This document shows, piece after piece, positions 1 to 9,208 of a stretch of DNA of 64,000 nt; the stretch's first letter is position 1, and each line of letters begins with the position of its first letter. The stretch spans positions 1-64,000 of the forward strand of contig DATNEY010000031.1 in NCBI GenBank assembly GCA_035606665.1, read 5' to 3'. The notes under the pieces were generated by a model. It made no database searches. It was not told where the DNA came from and worked only from the letters and a program-made list of their open reading frames with translations. Origin of the DNA: DASUGC01 sp035606665 (lineage in GTDB: Bacteria; Acidobacteriota; Vicinamibacteria; Vicinamibacterales; SCN-69-37). The position numbers and the translations under genes are program-made.

Positions 1-257
1 GTCGCCGACATCCACCGCAACCTGATGTCGGGCGGCGTCTTTCTGTATCCGGCGGATACGATCTCACCACAGGGCAAACTGCGGCTGCTGTACGAAGCGG
101 CGCCGCTCGCGTACGTCGTCGAGCAGGCGGGCGGGGCGGCCATCGACGGCGAGCGCGACATTCTGGATATCAAGCCCTCCGAGCTGCACCAGCGCACGCC
201 GCTGATCATCGGATCCAAGCGCGACGTCGCCTACGCGCGATCGGTGCTGTCGTCCAA

Positions 258-261
<4 letters not shown>
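1..261 (+). CDS. fbp: Class I fructose-1,6-bisphosphatase, C-terminal part
   Basis: Only the last 86 codons are present; the gene enters from the left edge. FBPase removes the 1-phosphate of fructose-1,6-bisphosphate in gluconeogenesis. The visible part has GGVFLYPAD followed by GKLRLLYEAAPLAYVVEQAGG. The spacing matches the animal enzyme exactly, so residues equivalent to human Tyr264, Lys274 and Glu280 (substrate and metal site) are all retained. The TGA stop overlaps the GTG start of the next gene (GTGA), suggesting translational coupling. A phosphofructokinase with pyrophosphate-type residues lies at 57763-59055, so both directions of this step are represented in the window. Confidence 0.93.
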
Positions 262-1776
<1,515 letters not shown>

Positions 1777-1793
<17 letters not shown>

Positions 1794-2781
1794 CGCTCCC
1801 CTCCTGCGGGTCAGCGGGCTTCGCACGACGTTTCCCCTCCAAGGTGGGCGCGAGGCGGCGGCCGTGGACGACGTGTCGTTCGAGATCGCGCGAGGCGAGA
1901 CGCTCGGGCTCGTCGGCGAATCCGGCAGCGGCAAGTCGGTCACCGCGCTGTCGATCATCCGGCTGGTCATGCCGCCCGGACGGATCACGCACGGACGCAT
2001 CGAGCTTGAAGGACGCAACCTGATGGACCTCGGTGAAGAAGAGATGCGCCAGGTCCGCGGCCGCCGGATCGGCTTCGTCTTCCAGGAACCGATGGTCGCG
2101 CTCAATCCGGTCTACACGATCGGCTTTCAGATTCGCGAGACGCTCGCGGTCCACAATCTTGCGCGGGGCGCCGCGGCCAGGAAGCGCACGCTTGAATTGC
2201 TCGACGCCGTTCGCGTGCCCGATCCCGCGCGGCGTGCGAAGGAATATCCGCATCAACTGAGCGGCGGTCTCCGCCAGCGCGCGATGATCGCTCTCGCACT
2301 CGCCGCCGATCCGGCGCTGGTGATTGCCGACGAACCGACGACGGCGCTGGATGTGACCGTGCAGGCGGAAGTACTGGATCTTCTGCGCGACCTGAGGCGT
2401 ACGTTCGGTCTGTCGCTGCTGCTGATTACGCACGATCTCGGCGTGGTCGCCGAGATGGCGGATCGCGTCGCCGTCATGTACTGCGGCCGCATCGTCGAGG
2501 AGGCGCCGGTGGCGCGGCTTTTCAGCGCGCCTGCACATCCGTACACGCGCGGGCTGCTGGCTTCGATACCCGGTGGCCAGTCCGGCGATCGGCTTGCAGC
2601 CATTCCCGGCGTCGTCCCTGCGTTGGGTCAGGCGGGGCCTGGTTGCGCGTTCGCGCCGCGCTGCGGCGATCGGATGAAGGTGTGCGACACGGCGCCTGGC
2701 CTCACGACGATTGGCGACGGCCATACCGTGCGCTGCTTCCTCCATGACCTCCGCTCCGCTACCCCCGGGGTCTCCTCGTGA
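1777..2781 (+). CDS. dppD: Dipeptide/oligopeptide ABC transporter ATPase, DppD/OppD type
   Basis: This is one of the two cytoplasmic ATPases that power peptide (or nickel) import. A GTG at 1777 gives 334 residues, the usual family length; it overlaps the mutase stop by 17 nt, and the longer open frame upstream is out-of-frame mutase sequence. It shows Walker A GESGSGKS, signature LSGGLRQR, Walker B LVIADEPTTALD and the switch His in LLITHDLG. The C-terminal oligopeptide-ABC extension is complete (HPYTRGLLASIP, then PGCAFAPRC with conserved cysteines). The gene overlaps the partner ATPase by GTGA. No permease or binding protein lies in the window. Confidence 0.94.
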
Positions 2782-3653
2782 CGCCGCTGGTTCAAGTGAA
2801 GGGACTCGTCAAGGAGTTTCACGGCCGCGGATGGTTCCGCCGCGGTCCGGCAGTGCGCGCCGTGGACGACGTGACGTTCGACGTGATGCCGGGCGAGACG
2901 TTCGGCCTCGTCGGCGAGTCCGGATCCGGCAAGACGACCACGGGACGCTGCCTCCTGCGATTAATCGAGCCGACATCCGGCGAGATCCGTTTCAAGGAGA
3001 TGGACGTGCGCGCGCTTGGATCCGGTGACCTTCGCCGGGCGCGACGCCATTTTCAGATCGTGTTTCAGGATCCCTACTCGTCGCTCAACCCGCGCATGCG
3101 TGTGGGGGCCATCGTCGAGGAGCCGCTCATCATCCACAAAATGGGATCCCGAGATGAGCGGCAGGCGCGGGTACGCCGCCTGTTCGAACTGGTCGGGCTT
3201 GATCCGGATGCCGGCGCGAAGTATCCGCACGAGTTCAGCGGTGGCCAGCGGCAGCGGATTGGGGTCGCGCGTGCAATCGCGCTCGAGCCTTCATTCATCG
3301 TCTGCGACGAGCCGGTGTCCGCGCTCGATGTTTCCGTTCAGGCGCAGGTCGTGAACCTGCTCCTTGACCTGCAGAAGCAGCTGGGGCTCACGTACCTCTT
3401 CATCGCGCACGACCTGCGGCTCGTCCGCCAGATCTGCGAGCGCGTGGCGGTGATGTACCGCGGGCGGATCGTCGAGCTGGGCCCCGCGGAGTCCGTCTTC
3501 GGCGCCCCGGCGCACCCGTACACGAGGGCGCTCCTCTCGGCGATCCCGCAACTCCAGCCCGGACAGCGACTTCCGAGGATTCCTTTCGACGCGTCCGGGT
3601 TCACGGCTGCGGCGTTGCGCGAGGTGGGCCCGGCGCACCTCGCGGCTCTCTGA
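2778..3653 (+). CDS. dppF: Dipeptide/oligopeptide ABC transporter ATPase, DppF/OppF type
   Basis: The second ATPase of the pair has 291 residues, with Walker A GESGSGKTT, signature FSGGQRQR, Walker B FIVCDEPVSALDVS and LFIAHDLRLV. Its GTG start overlaps the preceding stop. HPYTRALLSAIP marks the start of the oligopeptide-ABC extension. The protein then ends in an unrelated short tail (GPAHLAAL) and lacks the PGCxFxxRC cysteine motif kept by its partner, so it is about 30-40 residues shorter than typical DppF. It probably pairs with the upstream ATPase under permeases encoded elsewhere. Confidence 0.93.
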   Translation: MTPLVQVKGLVKEFHGRGWFRRGPAVRAVDDVTFDVMPGETFGLVGESGSGKTTTGRCLLRLIEPTSGEIRFKEMDVRALGSGDLRRARRHFQIVFQDPYSSLNPRMRVGAIVEEPLIIHKMGSRDERQARVRRLFELVGLDPDAGAKYPHEFSGGQRQRIGVARAIALEPSFIVCDEPVSALDVSVQAQVVNLLLDLQKQLGLTYLFIAHDLRLVRQICERVAVMYRGRIVELGPAESVFGAPAHPYTRALLSAIPQLQPGQRLPRIPFDASGFTAAALREVGPAHLAAL

Positions 3654-3662
3654 CAATAGAGC

Positions 3663-4334
3663 GTGGCCCAGTACTTCACGCCCGGCTTCTTCGACTTCTT
3701 TCGCGATCTGAAGCGACACAACGATCGCGAGTGGTTCGCGGCGAACCGCGAGCGGTACGTCGCGAGCGTGGAGGCGCCGGTGCTGCAGTTCATCGGCGAT
3801 TTCGCGCCGCACCTGAGGGCCATCAGCCCGGCATTCACAGCGGATCGGCGTCGCGTCGGCGGGTCGATGTTCCGCATCCACCGGGATACGCGCTTCTCGC
3901 CGGACAAGTCGCCGTACAAGCTGTGGACCGCCGCGAGATTTGCGCACGAGTCACGCCGCAAGGAGAGCGGCGGCGTCCCCGGATTCTTCCTGCATCTCGG
4001 TCCGGGCGAATCCTTCGGCGGCGGCGGCGTTTATCACATCGAAATGCCTCAGCTCACGAAGATCCGCCGCCGGATCGTCGACGCTCCGCAGGACTGGGCG
4101 AAGGTACGGGCGCGAGTGGAGGTGCAGGGCGAGCAGCTCAAGCGCGCCCCCGCCGGGTTTTCAGCGAGCCACGAGCACATCGAGGATCTGCGCCGGCAGA
4201 ATCTGTACGCGCTCAAGGACTTCACCGAGGCGGACGTCGTCTCGGGCGACTTCATGGAGCGATTCGTCGCGTCCTGCCAAGAGGCCGCGCCGCTCATCGA
4301 GTTCGAGACGAAAGCTCTCGGACTCAGGTGGTAG
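3663..4334 (+). CDS. DUF2461 family protein
   Basis: The 223-residue soluble protein has hallmarks of DUF2461 (TIGR02453): FTPGFFDFFRDLKRHNDREWF at the N-terminus, SMFRIHRDTRFSPDKSPYK in the middle, and FFLHLGPGESFGGGGVYH. No signal peptide or membrane segment is seen. The GTG start lies 9 nt after the DppF stop, so it is probably in the same transcript. The biochemical function of the family is not established. It is followed after 2 nt by a MarC-type gene. Confidence 0.85.
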   Translation: MAQYFTPGFFDFFRDLKRHNDREWFAANRERYVASVEAPVLQFIGDFAPHLRAISPAFTADRRRVGGSMFRIHRDTRFSPDKSPYKLWTAARFAHESRRKESGGVPGFFLHLGPGESFGGGGVYHIEMPQLTKIRRRIVDAPQDWAKVRARVEVQGEQLKRAPAGFSASHEHIEDLRRQNLYALKDFTEADVVSGDFMERFVASCQEAAPLIEFETKALGLRW

Positions 4335-4336
4335 CC

Positions 4337-4978
4337 ATGGACCTGCAGGCCACGCTTCTCTTCGCGACCTCTCTCATCGCCATCGTCAATCCGCTGAGCT
4401 CGTCGGTGCTGTTCGTGACGTCAGCGTCGAGATTCGGACAGGCCGTACAGACCAGGATGGCCGATCAGAGCGCGCTCGCGATTGCGGTCGTGCTTCTTGT
4501 CTGCGCCTGGGCCGGACGGTACCTGCTGCTCATCCTCGGCATCAGCGTGCCGATGCTGCAGGCGGCAGGCGGGCTCATTCTGCTCATCAGCGGACTGCGA
4601 ATGGTCGTACTCGAGGAAACGAAACTCACCGCGGCAGAGAAGACGTCGGTTGAGGACGTGCCGGAAGAGCACTGGAAGGCGCTGGCGGTGGTGCCCATCG
4701 CGATTCCCGGGACCGTGGGCGCGGGCACCATCACCACCGTCGTGGTGCAGTCGACGACATATTCGCGCTGGCAGGATCTGCTGATCATCAGCGCCGTCGG
4801 GCTCGGCACGGCGCTCCTGATGTGGATCACGTTTCGATCGTCGAGCGGTATCGCGCGCCGTCTTGGTCCGATCGGGCTCAACATCGTCACGCGCGTCATG
4901 GGGATTCTCGTGACGGCAACTGCGTTCGGCTTGCTCGCGCGCGGCATCGGCGGCTTGCTGCCGGGTCTGATGAAATAG
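4337..4978 (+). CDS. MarC (UPF0056) family integral membrane protein
   Basis: The 213-residue, strongly hydrophobic protein has about six membrane segments. It shows MarC-family features: LIAIVNPLSSSVLFVT near the N-terminus, AAGGLILLISGLRMV, and VVPIAIPGTVGAGTITTVV opening the second half, which repeats the first. The ATG follows the DUF2461 stop by 2 nt. A hydrophilic loop (TKLTAAEKTSVEDVPEEHWK) separates the two halves. The family was once tied to multiple antibiotic resistance, but transport function is not established. Confidence 0.88.
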   Translation: MDLQATLLFATSLIAIVNPLSSSVLFVTSASRFGQAVQTRMADQSALAIAVVLLVCAWAGRYLLLILGISVPMLQAAGGLILLISGLRMVVLEETKLTAAEKTSVEDVPEEHWKALAVVPIAIPGTVGAGTITTVVVQSTTYSRWQDLLIISAVGLGTALLMWITFRSSSGIARRLGPIGLNIVTRVMGILVTATAFGLLARGIGGLLPGLMK

Positions 4979-4990
4979 GCGCAAAGCCTC

Positions 4991-5797
4991 ATGCGCTCGA
5001 TTCCGGAGCTGCCGGAGGACATCGAGGACTTTCGCGACCACCGCTGGTGGCGCGAGCCGACGCGGCAGGTCGGCACGCCGATTGATGCGGAGCGGTTCAT
5101 CGAGCAGGTGGGATTCGCCGCCTGCCTCACGGACTCCCGCCGTCCTGGTCCCTCACTCTACGTTTCGGTCTGCGGCCGGCGCGATGCCATCATGCCGCGC
5201 AACGCGCAGAAGGATCACGAGGCCTCTCTCACGTGGAATCTGAAGGACGCGCTGCTCCGGCGCGGCAGGGTCTTCTACGGGAAACTCGCGCGCGGCAGGG
5301 CCACGTTCATCGCGCCGCGAATGCTGCCGCACTTTCACGCCATCTGGGGGGTGAAACGATCCGAAGAGGCGCGCCGGTTCAGCAAGCCGGCACGCGCCGT
5401 GCTGGACGTCCTGCGCCACGAATGGGAGATGGGCACCGCCGATCTCAGGAACGAGTCCGGCGTACAGGACCGAGCGGCATTCACCCGCGCGCTCGACGAG
5501 CTTCAAGCGGCGATGATCGTGATACCCGGAGATGTCGTCTACGACCCGTTCACGTACATCTGGACGCTGGCGGTCGGGAGATTCCCGGACGAGCTCCGCC
5601 GCCGCATCCCGAGAGACGTGGCGCTTCGCGAGATTGCCAGGTGCTTTCTGACCGGCGCGGGACTCACGGTCCCGGGCGAACTCGCACGCGTGACGGGCGT
5701 GCCGCGGCCGGAAGCGGGGCTCGGCAATCGTGCGCTCGTCGCCGAGGGTTTCGCGACGATGGAGTCGCGAGGGACGTACCGTCTACGCGGCGCGTGA
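4991..5797 (+). CDS. AlkZ-related winged-helix protein
   Basis: The 268-residue soluble protein resembles proteins annotated as AlkZ-related, a branch near the YcaQ/AlkZ interstrand-crosslink glycosylases. Supporting stretches are the N-terminal FIEQVGFAACL, VCGRRDAIMPRN, LTWNLKDALLRRGRVFYGKL, and a helix-turn-helix-like region (GTADLRNESGVQDRAAFTRALDELQ). The catalytic QxQ/QxD motif of true AlkZ is not evident, so glycosylase activity should not be assumed. It starts 12 nt after the MarC stop. Its 3' end overlaps the convergent ABC gene by 15 nt. Confidence 0.6.
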   Translation: MRSIPELPEDIEDFRDHRWWREPTRQVGTPIDAERFIEQVGFAACLTDSRRPGPSLYVSVCGRRDAIMPRNAQKDHEASLTWNLKDALLRRGRVFYGKLARGRATFIAPRMLPHFHAIWGVKRSEEARRFSKPARAVLDVLRHEWEMGTADLRNESGVQDRAAFTRALDELQAAMIVIPGDVVYDPFTYIWTLAVGRFPDELRRRIPRDVALREIARCFLTGAGLTVPGELARVTGVPRPEAGLGNRALVAEGFATMESRGTYRLRGA

Positions 5798-6469
5798 GAC
5801 GTCCTTTTCGACTTGGCCGTCCCGGATATGGATCACGCGGTGGGCGTGCGCGGCGACGTCAGGCTCATGCGTGACGAGGATGATGGTGTTGCCCGCGCCG
5901 TGAAGGCGCTCGAACAACGCCATGATTTCGACTCCGGTCTTCGAGTCGAGGTTGCCGGTCGGCTCGTCCGCGAGGAGGATCGACGGATTGTTCACGAGCG
6001 CGCGCGCGATGGCCACGCGCTGGCGCTGGCCGCCGGACAGCTCGTTCGGCTTGTGCTTCATGCGGTCGGCGAGCTCGACTTTCTGCAGCGCGCCCGTCGC
6101 GCGCTCGTGCCGCGCCTTCGACGACACACCGGCATAGACGAGCGGCAACTCCACGTTGTGCAGCGCCGTCGCGCGCGGCAGCAGGTTGAACGTCTGGAAC
6201 ACGAACCCGATTTCCTCGTTCCGGATCCGGGCGAGCTCGTCGTCGTTCATCTGACTCACCTGCTTGCTGTTCAGCAGGTAGCTGCCCTTGCTCGGAGTGT
6301 CGAGGCAGCCGATCAGATTCATCAGCGTCGACTTGCCCGAGCCAGAGGGCCCCATGATGGCGACGTACTCGCCGCGCTCGATGATGATGGACACGCCCCG
6401 GAGGGCGTGTACCTCTTCCGAGCCCATCACGTAGGTCTTCCACAAATCTCGCGTTTCAATCAAAGACAT
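5783..6469 (-). CDS. ABC transporter ATPase, MacB/LolD type
   Basis: The 228-residue ATPase belongs to the family serving MacB, LolCDE and FtsX-like permeases, which move substrates out of the inner membrane rather than import them. It has Walker A GPSGSGKS, FVFQTFNLLPRATALHNVELP typical of this class, signature LSGGQRQR, Walker B ILLADEPTGNLDS and VTHEPD. No permease or membrane-fusion gene is adjacent: the next gene upstream on the same strand is acs, separated by a large inverted repeat. It is therefore an orphan ATPase here. Confidence 0.92.
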   Translation of the reverse strand: MSLIETRDLWKTYVMGSEEVHALRGVSIIIERGEYVAIMGPSGSGKSTLMNLIGCLDTPSKGSYLLNSKQVSQMNDDELARIRNEEIGFVFQTFNLLPRATALHNVELPLVYAGVSSKARHERATGALQKVELADRMKHKPNELSGGQRQRVAIARALVNNPSILLADEPTGNLDSKTGVEIMALFERLHGAGNTIILVTHEPDVAAHAHRVIHIRDGQVEKDVSRAA

Positions 6470-6481
6470 ATGAAATCCGTT

Positions 6482-6615
6482 GGTTCAGGGCGCAGGGTTC
6501 AGGGTTCGCCTGTCTGGTTCCGGGTTCGGTGCATTGTCTCTTACGGACCCCGGGACCGTGACGTTCCCGGAACCGGGCACCAGACGCGCGAACCCGGAAC
6601 GCTGGGCCCTGAACC
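6482..6615. repeat. Imperfect inverted repeat with ~48-nt arms
   Basis: The left arm (6482 to about 6530) begins GGTTCAGGGCGCAGGGTTC. The right arm (about 6567-6615) reads back as GGTTCAGGGCCCAGCGTTC. The arms are similar along most of their length and could form one long hairpin covering nearly the whole gap between acs and the ABC ATPase. The same GGTTCAGGG word, inverted, forms the tandem array at 8593-8621 on the other side of acs. Confidence 0.8.
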
Positions 6616-6623
6616 GATCCGCG

Positions 6624-8579
6624 TCAAGTCTCTTTCGATTCGTACTCATCCTTCAATCGAGCGACGACGTTCGGGTCGGCCAGTGTCGTCGTATCCCCAA
6701 GTGTCTTGCCTTCAGCAATATCCCTCAACAGACGCCTCATGATCTTGCCCGATCGCGTCTTGGGCAGGTCGGCGGCGAAGAGAATCTGATCGGGCCGGGC
6801 GAGCGCGCCGATCTTGCGGACGACGTGCTCCTTGAGCTCGTCGATGAGCTCGGCGCTGCCCTTCCAGCCTTCCTTGAGCGTCACGAATGCCGCGACGGCC
6901 TGACCTTTGATCTCGTGCGGGCGCCCGACCACCGCCGCCTCGGCGACCTTCGGATGATCGACGAGCGCGCTTTCGACCTCCATCGTCCCGATACGATGAC
7001 CGGCGACGTTCAGCACGTCGTCGACGCGGCCGAGCAGCCAGTAGTAGCCGTCCTGATCGACGTGCGCGCCGTCACCGGTGAAATAGACGCCGTCCTGCCA
7101 GCGGGTCCAGTACTGCTGCACGAACCGTTCGGGATCGCCGTAAATGCCGCGCAGCATGCCCGGCCATGGCTTCGTGAGCGCGAGAAGACCGCCCCCCTGG
7201 GAGACAGCCTCGCCGTTCGCGTTCCGGATCTCAGCAGTGATGCCCGGGAAAGGCCTGGTCGCCGATCCCGGCTTCGCCGGAGTGATGCCTGGCAGACCGG
7301 TAATAAGAATGTGGCCGGTCTCCGTCTGCCACCACGTGTCGACGATCGGACACCGCTTGCCGCCGATGTGCTCGTGGTACCACATCCACGCTTCGGGGTT
7401 GATCGGCTCGCCGACGGATCCCATCAGGCGCAGGCTCGACAAGTTCCGTTTGGCGGGCCACTCGGTACCCCACTTCATGAACGCGCGGATCGCTGTTGGA
7501 GCGGTGTAGAAGATCGTGACGCCGTACTGTTCGATCAGGCTCCAGAAGCGATCCTTCTGGGGCCAGTCCGGCGCGCCCTCGTACATCAGCACTGTCGCGC
7601 CGTTCGCGAGCGGCCCGTACACGACGTAGCTGTGTCCAGTGACCCAGCCGATGTCCGCCGTACACCAGTAGACGTCCTCATCACGCAGATCGAACACGAG
7701 CTGCGTCGTGGCGTACGCGCCGACCAGGTACCCGCCCGTCGTATGGACGATGCCTTTGGGTTTGCCGGTGGTACCGGACGTATAGAGGATGTAGAGCATG
7801 TCCTCCGAATCCATCGGCTCGGGCGGACAATCCGCGGGCGCGTCCTGCATCAGCCGGTGAAACCAGTGATCGCGTCCCTCCTGGATGTGGACGGGAAAGG
7901 CTTCGCCTTCCTGGCGCTTCAGCACCACAACGTGCTTGATCGAGGGCGTCTCGCGCAATGCTTCGTCGGCCAGGTGCTTGAGCGGAACAATCTGGCCGCG
8001 GCGGTAGCCTCCGTCAGCAGTGACGAGCACGTTGCATTGCGCGTCATTGATGCGATCGCGCAGTGATTCCGGGCTGAAACCGCCGAACACGACGCTGTGC
8101 ACGGCGCCGATGCGCGCGCACGCGAGCATGGCAATCGCCAGCTCGGGCACGAGCGGCATGTAGAGCGCGACGCGATCGCCTTTCTTGACGCCGAGCGACT
8201 TGAGGACGTTGGCGAACTTGCAGACCTGACGATGCAGCTCGAAGTACGTGAGCGTGCGCTTGTCTCCAGGCTCACCTTCCCAGATGAGCGCAGCCTTGTT
8301 CCGGCGCGCGGTGCGCACGTGCCGATCGAGGCAGTTGGCGCTGACGTTCAGTTTGCCGCCAACGAACCACTTCGCGTTCGGAGACTTCCAATCGAGGACC
8401 TTCGTCCAGGGCTGAATCCATTCGAGCTCCGACGCGAAGCCGGCCCAGAATCCTTCCGGATCCGCCGCCGCGCGCGCGTAGATCGAGTCGTCAGTCAGGC
8501 GCGCGTGTTTCTTGAACTCCTCCGAAGGCGCAATGACCCGCGCCTCCTTCAATAGATTCTGGATTTCTGGTCCCGACAA
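6624..8579 (-). CDS. acs: Acetyl-CoA synthetase (AMP-forming)
   Basis: The 651-residue cytoplasmic enzyme activates acetate to acetyl-CoA through acetyl-AMP. Length and motifs match the family: AMP-binding YTSGTTGKPKGIVHTTGGY, VFGGFSPESLRDRI, DTWWQTETG (the Trp that limits the acyl pocket to acetate), YFTGDGAHVDQDGYYWLLGR, and the C-terminal PKTRSGKIMRR bearing the lysine acetylated in other Acs proteins. The start is a TTG at 8579 supported by GAGGAG five bases upstream (8585-8590). Tandem or inverted repeats lie on both sides. Confidence 0.96.
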   Translation of the reverse strand: MSGPEIQNLLKEARVIAPSEEFKKHARLTDDSIYARAAADPEGFWAGFASELEWIQPWTKVLDWKSPNAKWFVGGKLNVSANCLDRHVRTARRNKAALIWEGEPGDKRTLTYFELHRQVCKFANVLKSLGVKKGDRVALYMPLVPELAIAMLACARIGAVHSVVFGGFSPESLRDRINDAQCNVLVTADGGYRRGQIVPLKHLADEALRETPSIKHVVVLKRQEGEAFPVHIQEGRDHWFHRLMQDAPADCPPEPMDSEDMLYILYTSGTTGKPKGIVHTTGGYLVGAYATTQLVFDLRDEDVYWCTADIGWVTGHSYVVYGPLANGATVLMYEGAPDWPQKDRFWSLIEQYGVTIFYTAPTAIRAFMKWGTEWPAKRNLSSLRLMGSVGEPINPEAWMWYHEHIGGKRCPIVDTWWQTETGHILITGLPGITPAKPGSATRPFPGITAEIRNANGEAVSQGGGLLALTKPWPGMLRGIYGDPERFVQQYWTRWQDGVYFTGDGAHVDQDGYYWLLGRVDDVLNVAGHRIGTMEVESALVDHPKVAEAAVVGRPHEIKGQAVAAFVTLKEGWKGSAELIDELKEHVVRKIGALARPDQILFAADLPKTRSGKIMRRLLRDIAEGKTLGDTTTLADPNVVARLKDEYESKET

Positions 8580-8584
8580 CGCTA

Positions 8585-8590
8585 CTCCTC
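8585..8590 (-). promoter_or_regulatory. Ribosome binding site deciding the TTG start of acs
   Basis: GAGGAG on the minus strand lies five bases before TTG at 8579. No in-frame ATG or GTG gives a full-length product, so the strong Shine-Dalgarno sequence fixes the rare TTG start. Confidence 0.7.
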
Positions 8591-8592
8591 GG

Positions 8593-8621
8593 CCTGAACC
8601 CTGAACCTTGAACCCTGAACC
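8593..8621. repeat. Tandem array of four 7-bp units (CCTGAAC)
   Basis: The units read CCTGAAC, CCTGAAC, CTTGAAC, CCTGAAC plus a final C. The array fills most of the gap between acs and the small membrane-protein gene. It is the complement of the GGTTCAGGG words at 6482-6530. A short hairpin (GCCGCAGGC/GCCTGCGGC) follows at the stop of the next gene. Confidence 0.85.
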
Positions 8622-8629
8622 GCCGCAGG

Positions 8630-9103
8630 CTACGCCTGCGGCGTCGGCGGCAGCTTCTTGCGGAAGAACGCGAGGCCCAGGAACGAGCCGGCCATCGAGA
8701 ACACCGAGTAGATCGGCAGTGTCACGAAGAGCCCGAGCAGCACCAGGTTCCGGCCGTTCATGAAGCCAAGGATGCGATCCCGCATCTCCGGAGGAATCTC
8801 AGTGTTCTTCGTGAGCTCCGCCCGAATCTGCGCGAGTACGTCCGGACCGGCGAAGAAGCTCACAATCGCGAACTGCACCAGGCAATAGATCAGGCCGCCG
8901 AGGGCGCCGGCGATCAATCCCTGTATCGCGGCCTCACCCGTGGCCACCGGCGTCGGGGTGTTCTGCTGAAGCAGGTACGTCGCGAGCACGCCACCCGCGA
9001 CGACCCACAGACAGCAGCACATATTGGCCGCATTGACGATGGGCAGCGACGACAGAACACCGATGAACAGAGCGCCAAGCAGAGCGGGTTGAAATCGACC
9101 CAT
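8630..9103 (-). CDS. Small membrane protein of unknown function
   Basis: The 157-residue protein has about four hydrophobic segments: ALLGALFIGVLSSLPIV, CLWVVAGGVLATYLL, LIAGALGGLIYCLVQFAIV and LVLLGLFVTLPIYSVFSMAG. An unusual CCC triplet sits in NMCCCLW. The start is the ATG at 9103, preceded by GAGAGG; a longer in-frame start upstream would run into repeat sequence. The layout resembles small DUF4199-like membrane proteins, but I do not recognise a family with confidence. Confidence 0.72.
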   Translation of the reverse strand: MGRFQPALLGALFIGVLSSLPIVNAANMCCCLWVVAGGVLATYLLQQNTPTPVATGEAAIQGLIAGALGGLIYCLVQFAIVSFFAGPDVLAQIRAELTKNTEIPPEMRDRILGFMNGRNLVLLGLFVTLPIYSVFSMAGSFLGLAFFRKKLPPTPQA

Positions 9104-9117
9104 GAAGGACCTCTCAG

Positions 9118-9197
9118 AATCTGGCGATCTGGTGATTTGGCGAACTCGTGATCGAAGGGCGTTTTGCAATCACCAAATCACCAAATCTCCAAATCAC
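9118..9197. repeat. Inverted array of 8-bp words (ATCTGGTG / CACCAAAT)
   Basis: The left half carries ATCTGGCG, ATCTGGTG and ATTTGGCG. The right half (about 9168-9197) carries AATCACC, AAATCACC, AAATCTCC and AAATCAC, the complementary words. Together they fill the gap between inositol-phosphate synthase and the small membrane-protein gene. The same ATCACCAAATCACC word recurs at 12719-12741. Confidence 0.8.
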
Positions 9198-9208
9198 AAA
9201 TGCAAGCA

